Shown here in pieces: positions 17,474 through 26,494 of a stretch of DNA of 64,000 nucleotides. Under the pieces are notes generated by a model. It saw nothing but the letters and a program-made list of their open reading frames with translations. It ran no database searches and was not told the DNA's origin. Positions within the stretch are counted from its first letter, which is position 1. Each line of letters starts with the position of its first letter. The DNA comes from Burkholderia sp. Bp8963 (lineage in GTDB: Bacteria; Pseudomonadota; Gammaproteobacteria; Burkholderiales; Burkholderiaceae): assembly GCF_003854275.1 (NCBI RefSeq), contig NZ_QTQP01000026.1:50316-114315 (forward strand). The letters are read 5' to 3'. The translations under genes and the position numbers were made by a program.

Positions 17474-18435
17474 CCACCTGCCTGCTTGTGCGGTTCGTTG
17501 AGGTCGATCCGGTAGATCCGGACCGCGTTGTCGTGCCAGATCGCGCGGCGCGCCGCGTCGTCGAGATTCGCGAGCGCCGCGGCAAAGGTCCGCAGCAGCG
17601 CCGCATACGTGACCCGCAATCCCGCCACGGGGAAATTGCTCGCGAACAGGCAGCGCTCCCACCCGAATATCGCGATCGCGTCGCGGATCAGCCGCTGGTT
17701 CTCCGCGTCGTTCCACGCGGCGTCGCGCAAGCCGAATTCGGACAGCTTCACCGACACGCGCGGCAGCGCGGCAAGCGCTTCCATCCCGCGCCGCCAGCGC
17801 GCGAGCCCCGCGTCCGAGCGGTCCCACGGCAGCCCCGCGTGTTCGAGCACCACGTCGACACCGGGCGCATCCGCGAGCAGTGCGGCCGCGTCGCCGAGAT
17901 GCCAGAACGGCACCCGCAGATCCCAGCATAGGCCGTGCGCGGCAACGCGTTCGAGCGCGGCCGGCCAGCGCGGATCGCGCAGCGTGCCGGGTCCGTCGAC
18001 GGCCGCATCCGGCGCGGGCGCGGGCGCGGTGCGCGGCTTGAAGCGCACGCCGCGCACCCGCGGCCACGCAGCCTGTTCGGCGAGCCGTTCCGCGGCATCG
18101 TCGGCCAGCAGGTCGACCCATGCGACGATCGCCGACGGCAGCCCGTGCGCAGCCGCGACGTCGTGCAGCCAGCGTGTCTCCGCGAGCGCCTCGTCGCGCG
18201 CGCGCTCGGCCTCGACGTGCACGCTCGCGACGATCGGCGCGCCTTGCGCCACGCGCCGGTAGTCGTCCACGCCGAAATCGCGACACAGCGCCGCGTAATC
18301 GCCGAACATGAAGCGCGCCGGATCGTACCCGTCCTGCAGCCACGGATAGTGCGCGGACGCATCGAGCCGCCACAGGTGGTGATGCGCGTCGACGAGCGCG
18401 TCCGGCATGCCGTCCGGCGGCGAACCGTTGCGCAT
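17470..18435 (-). CDS. Amidohydrolase (COG3618, sugar-lactonase-like)
   Basis: 321 residues of the TIM-barrel metal-dependent hydrolase superfamily. The N-terminal metal motif is [10 protein letters not shown], and later conserved elements are [30 protein letters not shown] and LFASNFPV. This subgroup contains L-fucono-1,5-lactonase and related sugar lactonases. Opening a sugar lactone to the acid would place it just before the dehydratase encoded upstream in the operon (inference). The TGA overlaps the dehydrogenase start by 4 bp, and the start lies 1 bp after the stop of the beta-propeller gene, a tight operon arrangement. Confidence 0.85.
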   Translation of the reverse strand: MRNGSPPDGMPDALVDAHHHLWRLDASAHYPWLQDGYDPARFMFGDYAALCRDFGVDDYRRVAQGAPIVASVHVEAERARDEALAETRWLHDVAAAHGLPSAIVAWVDLLADDAAERLAEQAAWPRVRGVRFKPRTAPAPAPDAAVDGPGTLRDPRWPAALERVAAHGLCWDLRVPFWHLGDAAALLADAPGVDVVLEHAGLPWDRSDAGLARWRRGMEALAALPRVSVKLSEFGLRDAAWNDAENQRLIRDAIAIFGWERCLFASNFPVAGLRVTYAALLRTFAAALANLDDAARRAIWHDNAVRIYRIDLNEPHKQAGG

Positions 18436-18436
18436 G

Positions 18437-19384
18437 TCAGCGCGCTCCGGCAAGCACATACGACGCGTCCGGCTCGCGCAGCGTCGGCAATGCGCTGACG
18501 AAACGCCACGCATCGAGGTCCAGTTCGCGCACGTAGTCGTCCTGGAACGACACGTATGCCACGCGCCGTGACGGGTGGAACGACAGCGCGGTCGGGTTCG
18601 CGGGCAGCGCGACGCGCTCGATTTCCTCGAGCTGCTGCGCGTCGAACACCGAGATCGACTGCTCGCCCGAGTTGGTCAGCAGCAGCAGGTCGCGGCCGTC
18701 CGGCGCGCTCGTCCGGTAAATGCGGTTCGGATCGCTGCGCGTCTTCACGCGGCGGCCGCAGGTCATCGTGTCGGTGTCGATCGCGACCAGCGTGTCGTCG
18801 CCGCGGTTCGCGACGAACAGCGTGCGCTCGTCGCTCGACAGCGCATTGCCTTCCGGGCGCGGCCCCGGCATCACCGCGCGCGGCGCGACCGTCGCATCGC
18901 GCGGATGGAACTGCGTGACCGTGTTCGACAGCAGGTGCACGCCGTATGCGCGGCTCGCGTCGCGCGTCAGCGTGACGAGGTGGGTCTTCACGCCGCCGGA
19001 CGGCACGGCCATGTTCGGCACCGGCTGCTCGGTCGGGCGATCGAACACGAGCAGCATGTCGTGCGCCTCGCTCATCGCGTAGAGGCGCCCTTCGCGGTCG
19101 CTCGCCATCCCGTGCGGCCGGTAGTACGGCCACAGGTCGAGCATGCGCGTATGCGTGCGTTCGACGAGGTCGATCTCGGCGATCCGGTGATCGCCTTCGT
19201 GGCCGCGCGACCACGCGGTCTCGATGCCGAAGATGCCGACGTACGCGTAGCGGTCGTTCGCGTCGACGGTGAATTCATGCGGGAAGTTCGGCAGCACGAT
19301 GTGCTTGAGCGCCGTCTTCGTGTCGAGATCGTAGAAGCTGAAGGTATGGGCGCACTTCTGCACCAGCAACAGGATGTCGTTCAT
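18437..19384 (-). CDS. Beta-propeller (YncE/lactonase-like) protein
   Basis: 315 residues of repeated four-stranded blades, each with a D-x-x-T/R and Y/A-x-V pattern, for example FSFYDLDTKTALKH, AEIDLVERTHTRML, LVAIDTDTMTCGR and SISVFDAQQLEEIE. There is no signal peptide, so a cytoplasmic location is likely. YncE-like and 6-phosphogluconolactonase-like propellers share this look. Given neighbours that handle sugar lactones and acids, a lactonase or sensing role is possible but unproven. ATG 19384 is preceded by CGGAGACTCACG. Confidence 0.75.
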   Translation of the reverse strand: MNDILLLVQKCAHTFSFYDLDTKTALKHIVLPNFPHEFTVDANDRYAYVGIFGIETAWSRGHEGDHRIAEIDLVERTHTRMLDLWPYYRPHGMASDREGRLYAMSEAHDMLLVFDRPTEQPVPNMAVPSGGVKTHLVTLTRDASRAYGVHLLSNTVTQFHPRDATVAPRAVMPGPRPEGNALSSDERTLFVANRGDDTLVAIDTDTMTCGRRVKTRSDPNRIYRTSAPDGRDLLLLTNSGEQSISVFDAQQLEEIERVALPANPTALSFHPSRRVAYVSFQDDYVRELDLDAWRFVSALPTLREPDASYVLAGAR

Positions 19385-19508
19385 CGTGAGTCTCCGTACT
19401 TCGTTCTTGCCGCCGCGGCGCGCGCTGGGCGTCGCGGCGAGTGTGGGCGCATTGCGTTCGCTGGACCGCGCATCGGTCCTGGTATCGGTTCGTGTATAGG
19501 TCCTGGCA

Positions 19509-20810
19509 TCAATCCTCGCAGCGCTTCGGCAGCGTCATCGCGAGCAGGCCGGCCACCGCGAGCGTGACCGCGAGGCTGTACACGCCGGCCGCCGAGCTCA
19601 CGTGCTGGGTCAGCACGCCAACCGCGTACGGGCCGCAGAAGCCGCCGAGGTTGCCGAGCGCGTTGATCAGGCCACGCGCGCTGCCGGCGGTTTCGACGCT
19701 GCAGAGCTTCGGCGGAATCGCCCAGAACACGCCGGCCGCCGCCTGCAGGAAGAACCCGCAACCGATCAGGAACGCGAACGATACAGGCATCGACGATTTC
19801 GTGAGCACCGACAGCGCGAGGCACGCAGCGAAGCCGACCAGCGGCAGCAGCACGAAAAGGCGCCGCTTGCCGGTTCGGTCAGACAAATACGACGTCGCGA
19901 ACATGCCGATCATCATCGCGACGTACGGCAGCATCGCGAGCAGGCCGATCTTCCCCATCCCCGTGTGCGTAAGGTTTTTCAGCAGCGTCGGCAACCACAT
20001 CGTATAGCCGTAGATACCGACCTGGTAGCAGAAATTGATCGCGATCAGCAGCCAGATCGTCGGGTTGCGCAGCATCGCGCCGAACGACGCGGCGGTCGGC
20101 GTGCCCGCCGCGCGCTTGCGCTCCTGCTCGTCGCGCAGCGCGTCGAGGATGTACGCCTTCTCGCGCGGCGACACCCAGCGCGCGGTCTCCGGACTGTCGT
20201 CGGCGAACCGCAACCAGACGATCAGGAACAGCAGCGACAGCGCGCCCGTGCTGAAGAACAGGTGGCGCCAGTCGTATGCGGCGAGGATGAAGCCGGACAG
20301 CGGCGCGGTGATCATCCCGGCGAGCGGCACGAACATGATGACCATCGCGTTCGCGCGGCCACGCTCGCGATCGGGGAACCAGTTGCTGACCATCGTCAAC
20401 ACGACGGGCAGCATCCCGCCCTCGGCGACGCCAAGCAGGAAGCGCAGCGTCAGCAGTTCCCACGTGTGCGTGACGAGGCCCGTCAGCGCAGACAACACCG
20501 CCCAGCTCACGAGCGACCATGCGATGAAGGTCTTGCCGCTGCCGAGCGCCGCGCGCCGGCCGCCGGGAATCTGCAGGAACAGGTAGCCGAAGAAGAAGAT
20601 CCCGCCGGCCAGGCCGGCCATCGTCGCGTCCATCCCGAGATCGGCGTTCATCCCGCCCGGCATCGCGAACGCGATGTTCACGCGGTCCATGTAAGAGATG
20701 ATGCACGCGAGCAACAGCGGTGGAATCACGCGCAACCAGCGGCGGCGCGGAATGGCGTCGCCGGCTTCGTATGCCGGATTGGCCGGATTGGCCGGGTTCA
20801 ACGTGTTCAT
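19509..20810 (-). CDS. MFS transporter, ACS family (acid-sugar type)
   Basis: 433 residues, twelve predicted spans. SYMDRVNIAFAMPGGMNADLG in span 1 and RFLLGVAEGGMLPVVLTMVS in span 4 match glucarate/galactonate/phthalate symporters of the ACS family. The first residues are the repeat NPANPANPA, encoded by three 9-bp units at 20772-20798. It lies in the same minus-strand operon as the acid-sugar dehydratases, so it is probably their uptake carrier. Preceded by GGAGACATC at the start codon. Confidence 0.9.
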   Translation of the reverse strand: MNTLNPANPANPAYEAGDAIPRRRWLRVIPPLLLACIISYMDRVNIAFAMPGGMNADLGMDATMAGLAGGIFFFGYLFLQIPGGRRAALGSGKTFIAWSLVSWAVLSALTGLVTHTWELLTLRFLLGVAEGGMLPVVLTMVSNWFPDRERGRANAMVIMFVPLAGMITAPLSGFILAAYDWRHLFFSTGALSLLFLIVWLRFADDSPETARWVSPREKAYILDALRDEQERKRAAGTPTAASFGAMLRNPTIWLLIAINFCYQVGIYGYTMWLPTLLKNLTHTGMGKIGLLAMLPYVAMMIGMFATSYLSDRTGKRRLFVLLPLVGFAACLALSVLTKSSMPVSFAFLIGCGFFLQAAAGVFWAIPPKLCSVETAGSARGLINALGNLGGFCGPYAVGVLTQHVSSAAGVYSLAVTLAVAGLLAMTLPKRCED

Positions 20811-20875
20811 GATGTCTCCAGTTTTTTAGGTGGTCGACAACGGCGGTCTTCTCGCGAACCGCCTGTTACGCCGTT

Positions 20876-21793
20876 TCAACGACCCCAGCGCAGCACCAGC
20901 GGATCGAGCCGCCGCGCCGCGTCGAGCAGCCCCGCGCGCGTGTCCGGATGCAGGTCGGGCCACGGCGCGCGCGGCTTGTCGCACGCGATCACGCCGCCGG
21001 CCTTCATCAGCGCCTTCGCCGCGAGAAAGCCCGCCTGCCGGTTCTCGTAGTTGATCAGCGGCAGCCAGCGCGCATATTGCTCGCACGCTTCGTCGCGGCG
21101 GCCCGCGAAATACGCATCGGTGATCCGGCGGATCCCGTCCGGATAACCGCCGCCCGTCATCGCGCCGGTCGCGCCCGCGTCGAGATCGGCGAGCAGCGTG
21201 ATGCCCTCCTCGCCGTCCCACGGCCCCTCGATCGCATCGCCGCCCACGCGGATCAGCTCGCGCAGCTTCGCCGCCGCGCCCGGCGTCTCGATCTTGAAGT
21301 ACGACACCGCGTCGATCTCGCGGGCGAGCCTCGCGAGACAGTCGACCGACAGCGTCGTGCCGCTCGCGGGCGCGTCCTGGATCATCAGCGGAATGTCGAG
21401 ACCGTCGCTCACCTCGGCGAAGAACGCGTGGATCGCCGGCTCCGGCACGCGGAACGTCGCGCCGTGATACGGCGGCATCACCATCACCATCGACGCGCCC
21501 ATCTCCTGCGCGCGCCGGTTGCGTTCCGCGCAGATCCGCGCGCTGAAGTGCGACGTCGTGACGATCACCGGCACGCGGCCGGCGACGTGCTCGAGCACCG
21601 TGCGGGTCAACAGGTCGCGCTCGTCGTCGCCGAGCGCGAACTGCTCCGAGTAGTTCGCGAGGATGCAGATGCCGTGCGAGCCCGCGTCGATCATGAAGTC
21701 GATCGCGCGGCGCTGGCCGTCGAGGTCGAGCGCGCCCGCCTCGGTGAAAATCGTCGGCGCGACCGGAAAGACGCCCTGGTAACGTGCGCACAT
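20876..21793 (-). CDS. DHDPS-family lyase, L-2-keto-3-deoxyarabonate-dehydratase-like
   Basis: 305 residues, a (beta/alpha)8 barrel of the dihydrodipicolinate synthase family. The Schiff-base lysine is in VSYFKIETPG (near 165) and the catalytic Tyr in MVMPPYHG (near 135). The substrate loop GTTGE of true DapA is replaced by ANYSEQF, a form I associate with L-2-keto-3-deoxyarabonate dehydratases, which give 2-oxoglutarate semialdehyde. That product is the substrate expected for the dehydrogenase at the operon end. ATG 21793 has GGAG at 5 nt and overlaps the region of the upstream stop; a GTG at 21799 is the alternative. Confidence 0.85.
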   Translation of the reverse strand: MCARYQGVFPVAPTIFTEAGALDLDGQRRAIDFMIDAGSHGICILANYSEQFALGDDERDLLTRTVLEHVAGRVPVIVTTSHFSARICAERNRRAQEMGASMVMVMPPYHGATFRVPEPAIHAFFAEVSDGLDIPLMIQDAPASGTTLSVDCLARLAREIDAVSYFKIETPGAAAKLRELIRVGGDAIEGPWDGEEGITLLADLDAGATGAMTGGGYPDGIRRITDAYFAGRRDEACEQYARWLPLINYENRQAGFLAAKALMKAGGVIACDKPRAPWPDLHPDTRAGLLDAARRLDPLVLRWGR

Positions 21794-21795
21794 GA

Positions 21796-22968
21796 TCACT
21801 CCACGATGTCGAATTGGTCGAGGAACTCGGTCTTCAGCGTGAGGCCGAGGCCGGGCACGTCGTCGCGCAACTGCAGGAAACCGTTCTCGGCCACCGGCTC
21901 ACCGTCGAAGATGTAATAGAACAGCTCGTTGCCGACCTCGACATCGAACATCGGGAAGTACTCGCTCATCGGCGACGCGAGCGTGCTCATCGTCAGGTGG
22001 TAGTTGTGCATCTGGCCCGCGTGCGGGATCACCGGCACGCTGTACGCCTCGCACAGCGCGTTGATCTTGTGCGCCATCGTGATGCCGCCGACGCGGTTCG
22101 TGTCGTACTGGACAACCGACACGGCCTTGCGGTCGAGTAGCTGCTTGAAGCCGTACAGAGAGAACTCGTGCTCGCCGCCGGAGATCGGAATGCTCGTCAG
22201 CCGGTTCAGCTCCGCATAGCCGTCGATGTCGTCGGCGATCACCGGCTCTTCGAGCCAGCGCGGCTGGTATTGCTCGAGCTTCGGCAGGATGCGCTTCGCA
22301 TATTCGAGGTTCCAGCCCATGTAGCACTCGAGCATCAGGTCGTTGTCGTAGCCGATCACCTCGCGAATCGCCGCGACCGACTTCAGGTTCTCGACCACGC
22401 CCTGCTGCCCGTGCGAGGGCCCGTAGCCGAAGCGCATCTTGAACGCGCGGAAGCCTTCGTCGAGATAGCGCTGCGCTTCCGCCTGCATCTCGCTCAGGTC
22501 GGTGCGGTACAGCTTCGAGTAGTAGCAGGGAATCTTCTCTTTCGTGCGGCCGCCGAGCAGCTTGAACACGGGCTTGCCGACGCTCTTGCCGAGCACGTCC
22601 CAGATCGCGATGTCGACCGCGGAGATCGCCGCCATCCCGACACCCTTGCGGCCCCATGCGTGCGTCGCGCGATACATCCGCTGGTTCAGATATTCGTAGT
22701 CCCACGGATCCTGGCCGATCACGAGCGGTGCGAGGTACTGGTCGATGATCGCCTTCGCAATGTGCGGTGCGAGCGCGACGTTGCCGAGCCCGACGATGCC
22801 GTCGTCGGTTTCGACCTCGACGACCGTCCACGCGTGGAAGCGGAACGTGCTCATCGTTTCCTGCGGCGCGTACAGCATGTCCATCGCGTTCGAGCAGAAA
22901 TTGCCCTGCGGCGGCACGGTCTTGCCTTTCCATTGGTACACGCGTGCGCGTACGGCCTTGATCTTCAT
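21796..22968 (-). CDS. Enolase-superfamily acid-sugar dehydratase (RhmD-like)
   Basis: 390 residues with the mandelate racemase/muconate lactonizing enzyme fold: an N-terminal capping domain, then a barrel. Visible active-site elements are FKMRFGYG (Lys-x-Arg on strand 2, near 165), LMLECYMGW and the Glu in RWLEEP (metal ligands, near 200-230), GGEHE (near 255) and PHAGQ (the catalytic His, near 305). The C-terminal [12 protein letters not shown] resembles L-rhamnonate dehydratase and its relatives. Dehydration of an aldonic acid to a 2-keto-3-deoxy acid is expected; the particular sugar is unknown. The stop is 2 bp from the next gene. Confidence 0.88.
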   Translation of the reverse strand: MKIKAVRARVYQWKGKTVPPQGNFCSNAMDMLYAPQETMSTFRFHAWTVVEVETDDGIVGLGNVALAPHIAKAIIDQYLAPLVIGQDPWDYEYLNQRMYRATHAWGRKGVGMAAISAVDIAIWDVLGKSVGKPVFKLLGGRTKEKIPCYYSKLYRTDLSEMQAEAQRYLDEGFRAFKMRFGYGPSHGQQGVVENLKSVAAIREVIGYDNDLMLECYMGWNLEYAKRILPKLEQYQPRWLEEPVIADDIDGYAELNRLTSIPISGGEHEFSLYGFKQLLDRKAVSVVQYDTNRVGGITMAHKINALCEAYSVPVIPHAGQMHNYHLTMSTLASPMSEYFPMFDVEVGNELFYYIFDGEPVAENGFLQLRDDVPGLGLTLKTEFLDQFDIVE

Positions 22969-23026
22969 GGCGTTGTCTCCTGATTGTCGGTTTCGTTTCG
23001 GGTGTCGATAAAGTCGGGCGCGGCCG

Positions 23027-24073
23027 TCACGCCGACGTGGTCTGCCGGCGATGCGCGGCGCCCATCCGGCACGCGATCTGCAGCGCCTGCCAGGTCGCGC
23101 CGACGTCGGCCGTGCCGCGCCCCGCGATGTCGTACGCGGTGCCGTGCGCGGGCGTCGTGATCGGCACCGGCAGGCCGCCCTGCACGGTCACGCCGCGCGA
23201 GAAGCCGAGCAGCTTGATCGCGATCTGCCCCTGGTCGTGGTACATCGTGACGATCGCGTGGTAGTCGCCGGCCTGCGCCTTCAGGAAGATCGTGTCGGCC
23301 GGGAACGGGCCGTGGAACGGCGCGTCGGTCGGCCAGTCGCGCGCCTGCAGCGCACGCACGGCCGGTGCGATCACGTCGATCTCCTCGCGGCCGCACATGC
23401 CGCCGTCGCCGCCGTGCGGGTTGAACGCGGCAACCGCGACCTTCGGCGCTGCGACGCCGTTCGCGAGCAGCGACCGGTAGATCAGTTCGGATGCCTGCTC
23501 GATCCGCTCGATCGACAGATAGCGCGCCGCATCCTTCAGCGGAATGTGCGACGAGATGCGCGCGGTCCACAGCTCGCCGAGCGTGTTGAATTCGCAGAAG
23601 TAGCCGGTCACGCCGAGGTATTCGGCGAAGTGGTGCAGTTCGTCCTCGTGCGCGAGGCCGCCGAGCTTCATCGCGTGCTTGTTGAGCGGCGCGAAGCAGA
23701 TCGCGTCGACGTCGCCCGCGAGCGCGGCGTCCATGCAGCGGTTCAGCACGTCGAGCACCGAGCGGCCGCCCGCGGGCCCGGCCATACCCATCGTGACCTG
23801 CGCGGGATCGACGGTGTCGACCGCGACGAACGCGGGCCGCGCGACGGACGGCCGCTCGCGCACGTCGGCGAGCGACGCGACCGGCTCGACGTCGACCTGC
23901 ACGCCCGCGGTGCGCTGGCCGGCTTCCCACAGCCAGCGGTCGCCGATCAGCACGAGATTCGCGCGCGACACCGCTTCGGGGCGCGCGAGCAGCTTCGCGA
24001 TCAGCTCGGGGCCGATGCCGGCCGGGTCGCCGAGCGTCAGCGCGACCACGGGCAAGGTCGCGGCGGCCGTCAT
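23027..24073 (-). CDS. PdxA-family dehydrogenase (PdxA2-like)
   Basis: 348 residues related to 4-hydroxythreonine-4-phosphate dehydrogenase. N-terminal [16 protein letters not shown] is diagnostic. The metal-binding histidines occur in [20 protein letters not shown] and [11 protein letters not shown], and [13 protein letters not shown] lies near the C-terminus. Its position at the head of a sugar-acid operon, away from other vitamin B6 genes, suggests the catabolic PdxA2 group, which oxidises phosphorylated or free hydroxy acids. No DUF1537 kinase gene, the usual partner of PdxA2 in four-carbon acid catabolism, is in the window. ATG 24073 is preceded by GGGAG. Confidence 0.87.
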   Translation of the reverse strand: MTAAATLPVVALTLGDPAGIGPELIAKLLARPEAVSRANLVLIGDRWLWEAGQRTAGVQVDVEPVASLADVRERPSVARPAFVAVDTVDPAQVTMGMAGPAGGRSVLDVLNRCMDAALAGDVDAICFAPLNKHAMKLGGLAHEDELHHFAEYLGVTGYFCEFNTLGELWTARISSHIPLKDAARYLSIERIEQASELIYRSLLANGVAAPKVAVAAFNPHGGDGGMCGREEIDVIAPAVRALQARDWPTDAPFHGPFPADTIFLKAQAGDYHAIVTMYHDQGQIAIKLLGFSRGVTVQGGLPVPITTPAHGTAYDIAGRGTADVGATWQALQIACRMGAAHRRQTTSA

Positions 24074-24193
24074 GCCCGCTCTCCCGCGCGGGCCGGGCCG
24101 CGTACCGTCATAGCCGAATTCGTCTGCATGTTCGTCTCCTGTCTGGCCGGCAAGCGGCCGTTCGTCATCTGGGGTTCATGCTAGGTAGACGGA

Positions 24194-24239
24194 ACACCCC
24201 GGTAAATTGAAAACTCTTGATGAATTGATAACCAGGGGT
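24194..24239. promoter_or_regulatory. Candidate operator for the acid-sugar operon
   Basis: The imperfect inverted repeat has left arm ACACCCCGGTAAATT (24194-24207 region) and right arm AATTGATAACCAGGGGT (24223-24239). It sits in an unusually AT-rich patch between the divergent LysR and PdxA-like genes. Its symmetry and place suit a LysR-type binding site. Confidence 0.35.
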
Positions 24240-24246
24240 AATCGGA

Positions 24247-25203
24247 TTGGGTTCGATCGACAGGAAGGATTCGACGCCGCAACTGCTGAACCGGCTGCGG
24301 ATGCGCCAGGTGGCGCTGCTGCTGGCGGTCGAGGAGTGTTCGACGCTGCGCGCGGCCGCCGACCGGCTCGGCCTCACGCAGCCGGCCGCGACCAAGATGC
24401 TGCGCGAGCTCGAGCACGCGCTCGGCCAGCCGCTGTTCGAGCGCGTCGGGCGCGGGCTCGTGCTGAATCCGGCCGGCGAGCGGGTGCTCGGCTACTTCCG
24501 CGGGATCCGCGGCAGCATGGAGGCGCTGAACCGCGAGCTGGCCGAACTGCAGCTCGGCAGCGCCGGGCGGCTCGCGATCGGCAGCATCATGGCGGCGACG
24601 CCCGGACGGCTCACCGAGGCGCTGGTACAGCTGAAGTCGCGCTACCCGCTGCTCGCGATCGACATTGCAGTCGACACCAGCGACAAGCTGATGCCGCAAC
24701 TGCAGGAAGGCGTGCTCGAAGTGGTGATCGGGCGCAACGTCGGCGCCGACTGCGAATTCCGCGCGGTCGACGACGAAGCGCTCGCGATCGTCGCCGGCCG
24801 CGATCATCCGCTCGTCAGTGGCGGGCCGGTCGGGTTCGCGGCGCTGCTCGACTATGCGTGGATTATGCAGCCGGCCGGCAGCCCCGCGCGCGAAGTGGTC
24901 GAGCGCGAGTTCCGGATGCACCACCAGCCGATGCCGCGCGGGCTGGTCGAGACCGGCTCGATCCTGACGACGATGAGTCTCGTCGACCGCTCGCAGATGC
25001 TCGGCGTGATTCCGCGGACGGTTGCCGAGCTGAATGCCGAGCACGGGATGGTTGCGATCGTCGACTACACGCTCGCGCAGAAGCTGCCTTCATACGGGAG
25101 CCTCGTACGGCGCGACAGGCCGCTGTCGGTGGCCGCGCAGCAGTTTCTGGCGTTGTTTCATCGGGAGGCGGGCAGCAGCGAAGGGGCGTCAGACGGAAGG
25201 TGA
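24247..25203 (+). CDS. LysR family regulator, GbpR-like
   Basis: 318 residues. The helix-turn-helix opens with LLNRLRMRQVALLLAVEE, then RAAADRLGLTQPAATKMLRE, the form found in GbpR-type regulators of sugar uptake. The effector domain begins near residue 95 (GRLAIGSIMAATPGRL). The start is TTG 24247, with AGGGG 9 nt upstream; no ATG is available before the conserved domain. Divergent from the seven-gene acid-sugar operon, so it is the probable regulator of those genes. Confidence 0.88.
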   Translation: MGSIDRKDSTPQLLNRLRMRQVALLLAVEECSTLRAAADRLGLTQPAATKMLRELEHALGQPLFERVGRGLVLNPAGERVLGYFRGIRGSMEALNRELAELQLGSAGRLAIGSIMAATPGRLTEALVQLKSRYPLLAIDIAVDTSDKLMPQLQEGVLEVVIGRNVGADCEFRAVDDEALAIVAGRDHPLVSGGPVGFAALLDYAWIMQPAGSPAREVVEREFRMHHQPMPRGLVETGSILTTMSLVDRSQMLGVIPRTVAELNAEHGMVAIVDYTLAQKLPSYGSLVRRDRPLSVAAQQFLALFHREAGSSEGASDGR

Positions 25204-25295
25204 CGGGAGCACCGTGCCCGGCCCCGATGCGTGTCGGCAATCGCCGCATCCGGTTCGCCCGGATGCAGGGCCGTCCACCCGCCGCCGCGCGGCGC

Positions 25296-26348
25296 TCAAC
25301 CGTCATCGCGCTCCCGCAGCAACCCGCTGCGATACGCGCCCGGCGCGACCCCGTACCAGCGCTTGAACGCCTGCGAAAAACTCGACAGATCGCTGAACCC
25401 GAGCCGCTCCGCGACATCGGCCAGCGTCAGCCGTTCGTCGCCGAGCAGCGCCTCGGCCATCGCGCCGCGCGATTCCGCGAGCAGCGCGCGGAACGTCGTG
25501 CCCTCTTCCTGCAGCCGCCGCTTCAGCGTGCGCGCGCTGGTGTTCATCAGCCGCGCGATGTCCTCGAGCGAGAACGGCGTCGCGCCGGGCGTCGCGCTCA
25601 GGTAATCGCGAATCATCGCCGCGGTGCCGACGTGCGCGCGCCGCGCTTCGAGCAGGCGGCTGCACATCTGCTCGCACATCGACACCGTGATCGGGTTCGC
25701 ATGCGGCAGCGGCCGGTCGAGTAACGCGCGCGCGAACACGAGCGTATTCGAGCGTGCGCCGAACACGGGCTCGACGCCGGCGATCCGCGGCAACGCCGCA
25801 GGCGCCGCGCGGCCGCGCGCCGCCGCCGGGCGCTCGGCCTGCAACGTGAAGCGCGACAGCGTGAAATCCGCGCCGCCCATTTCCTGCAGCAGCACGGTCG
25901 CGGCGGTCATGTCGCGCTCCACGACGAACCGGCTCAGCTCGCCGGCCAGGTCGGGCGCGCCGAAGCTCAGCACGCAGTTGTCGTCGTCCTCGCGATACGT
26001 GATCACCGTGTATGCGTAAGTGAGCGGCAGGAACCGCATCGCCAGTGCGAGCGCATCGCGCGCGGTCGCGCTCGCGATCAGCCCGTAGCCCCACACGCCA
26101 TACGCGGAGAAGTCGTAGCGCTGGCCGGCCTCGAAGCCGAGGCCGGGCGGATGCCCGAGCAGCCGCAGCAGGTTGGCGGTCAGCCGCAGTTCCTGCGCCG
26201 CCGTCACCTCCGCGTTCGGATCGTCGAGCTGCGCGGCCGACAGCCCCGTGCCCGCGAGCAGCTGCGCGCGCGGCACGCCGCGTTCGTCACCGAAATCGAC
26301 CAGCAGCCGGGCGCCGGCCGGACTTCGCGTGTAGTCCCAAAAGCTCAT
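25296..26348 (-). CDS. AraC family transcriptional regulator (arabinose-binding-domain type)
   Basis: 350 residues. The N-terminal half matches the OruR/ArgR-like ligand-binding region (LGFEAGQRYDFSAYGVWGYG, then PLTYAYTVITYRED). The C-terminal AraC DNA-binding domain includes ARLMNTSARTLKRRLQEEG and the second helix-turn-helix LADVAERLGFSDLSSFSQAF. ATG 26348 gives MSFWDYTRSP. It is transcribed divergently from the dehydrogenase/GMC/monooxygenase genes 146 bp away and is their likely activator. Confidence 0.9.
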   Translation of the reverse strand: MSFWDYTRSPAGARLLVDFGDERGVPRAQLLAGTGLSAAQLDDPNAEVTAAQELRLTANLLRLLGHPPGLGFEAGQRYDFSAYGVWGYGLIASATARDALALAMRFLPLTYAYTVITYREDDDNCVLSFGAPDLAGELSRFVVERDMTAATVLLQEMGGADFTLSRFTLQAERPAAARGRAAPAALPRIAGVEPVFGARSNTLVFARALLDRPLPHANPITVSMCEQMCSRLLEARRAHVGTAAMIRDYLSATPGATPFSLEDIARLMNTSARTLKRRLQEEGTTFRALLAESRGAMAEALLGDERLTLADVAERLGFSDLSSFSQAFKRWYGVAPGAYRSGLLRERDDG

Positions 26349-26494
26349 GCGGAGAAACCCTCGAAGCGCCGAATTGGCCCAAATACTAAAACAATTGTCC
26401 CGTCGCAGCATTGGTGTTTTCCCACGCGGCACGCACCATCGGCGTCATTCAGTCGTCGCCTGAACGACTTCATCGACTGCCCGGAGGAGACACC
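26349..26494. promoter_or_regulatory. Divergent promoter region for the AraC gene and the oxidative trio
   Basis: A 146-bp spacer that is locally AT-rich around 26370-26400 (CCAAATACTAAAACAATTG), with the 8-bp palindrome ACAATTGT. It ends with the strong ribosome-binding site CCGGAGGAGACACC. It must carry the promoter(s) of both directions; exact -35/-10 boxes cannot be fixed by eye. Confidence 0.4.

Noticed and set aside
15842..18373. An 843-codon version of the aldehyde dehydrogenase
   Set aside because: The extension is an out-of-frame reading of the amidohydrolase gene; the ATGA overlap at 17470-17473 marks the true start.
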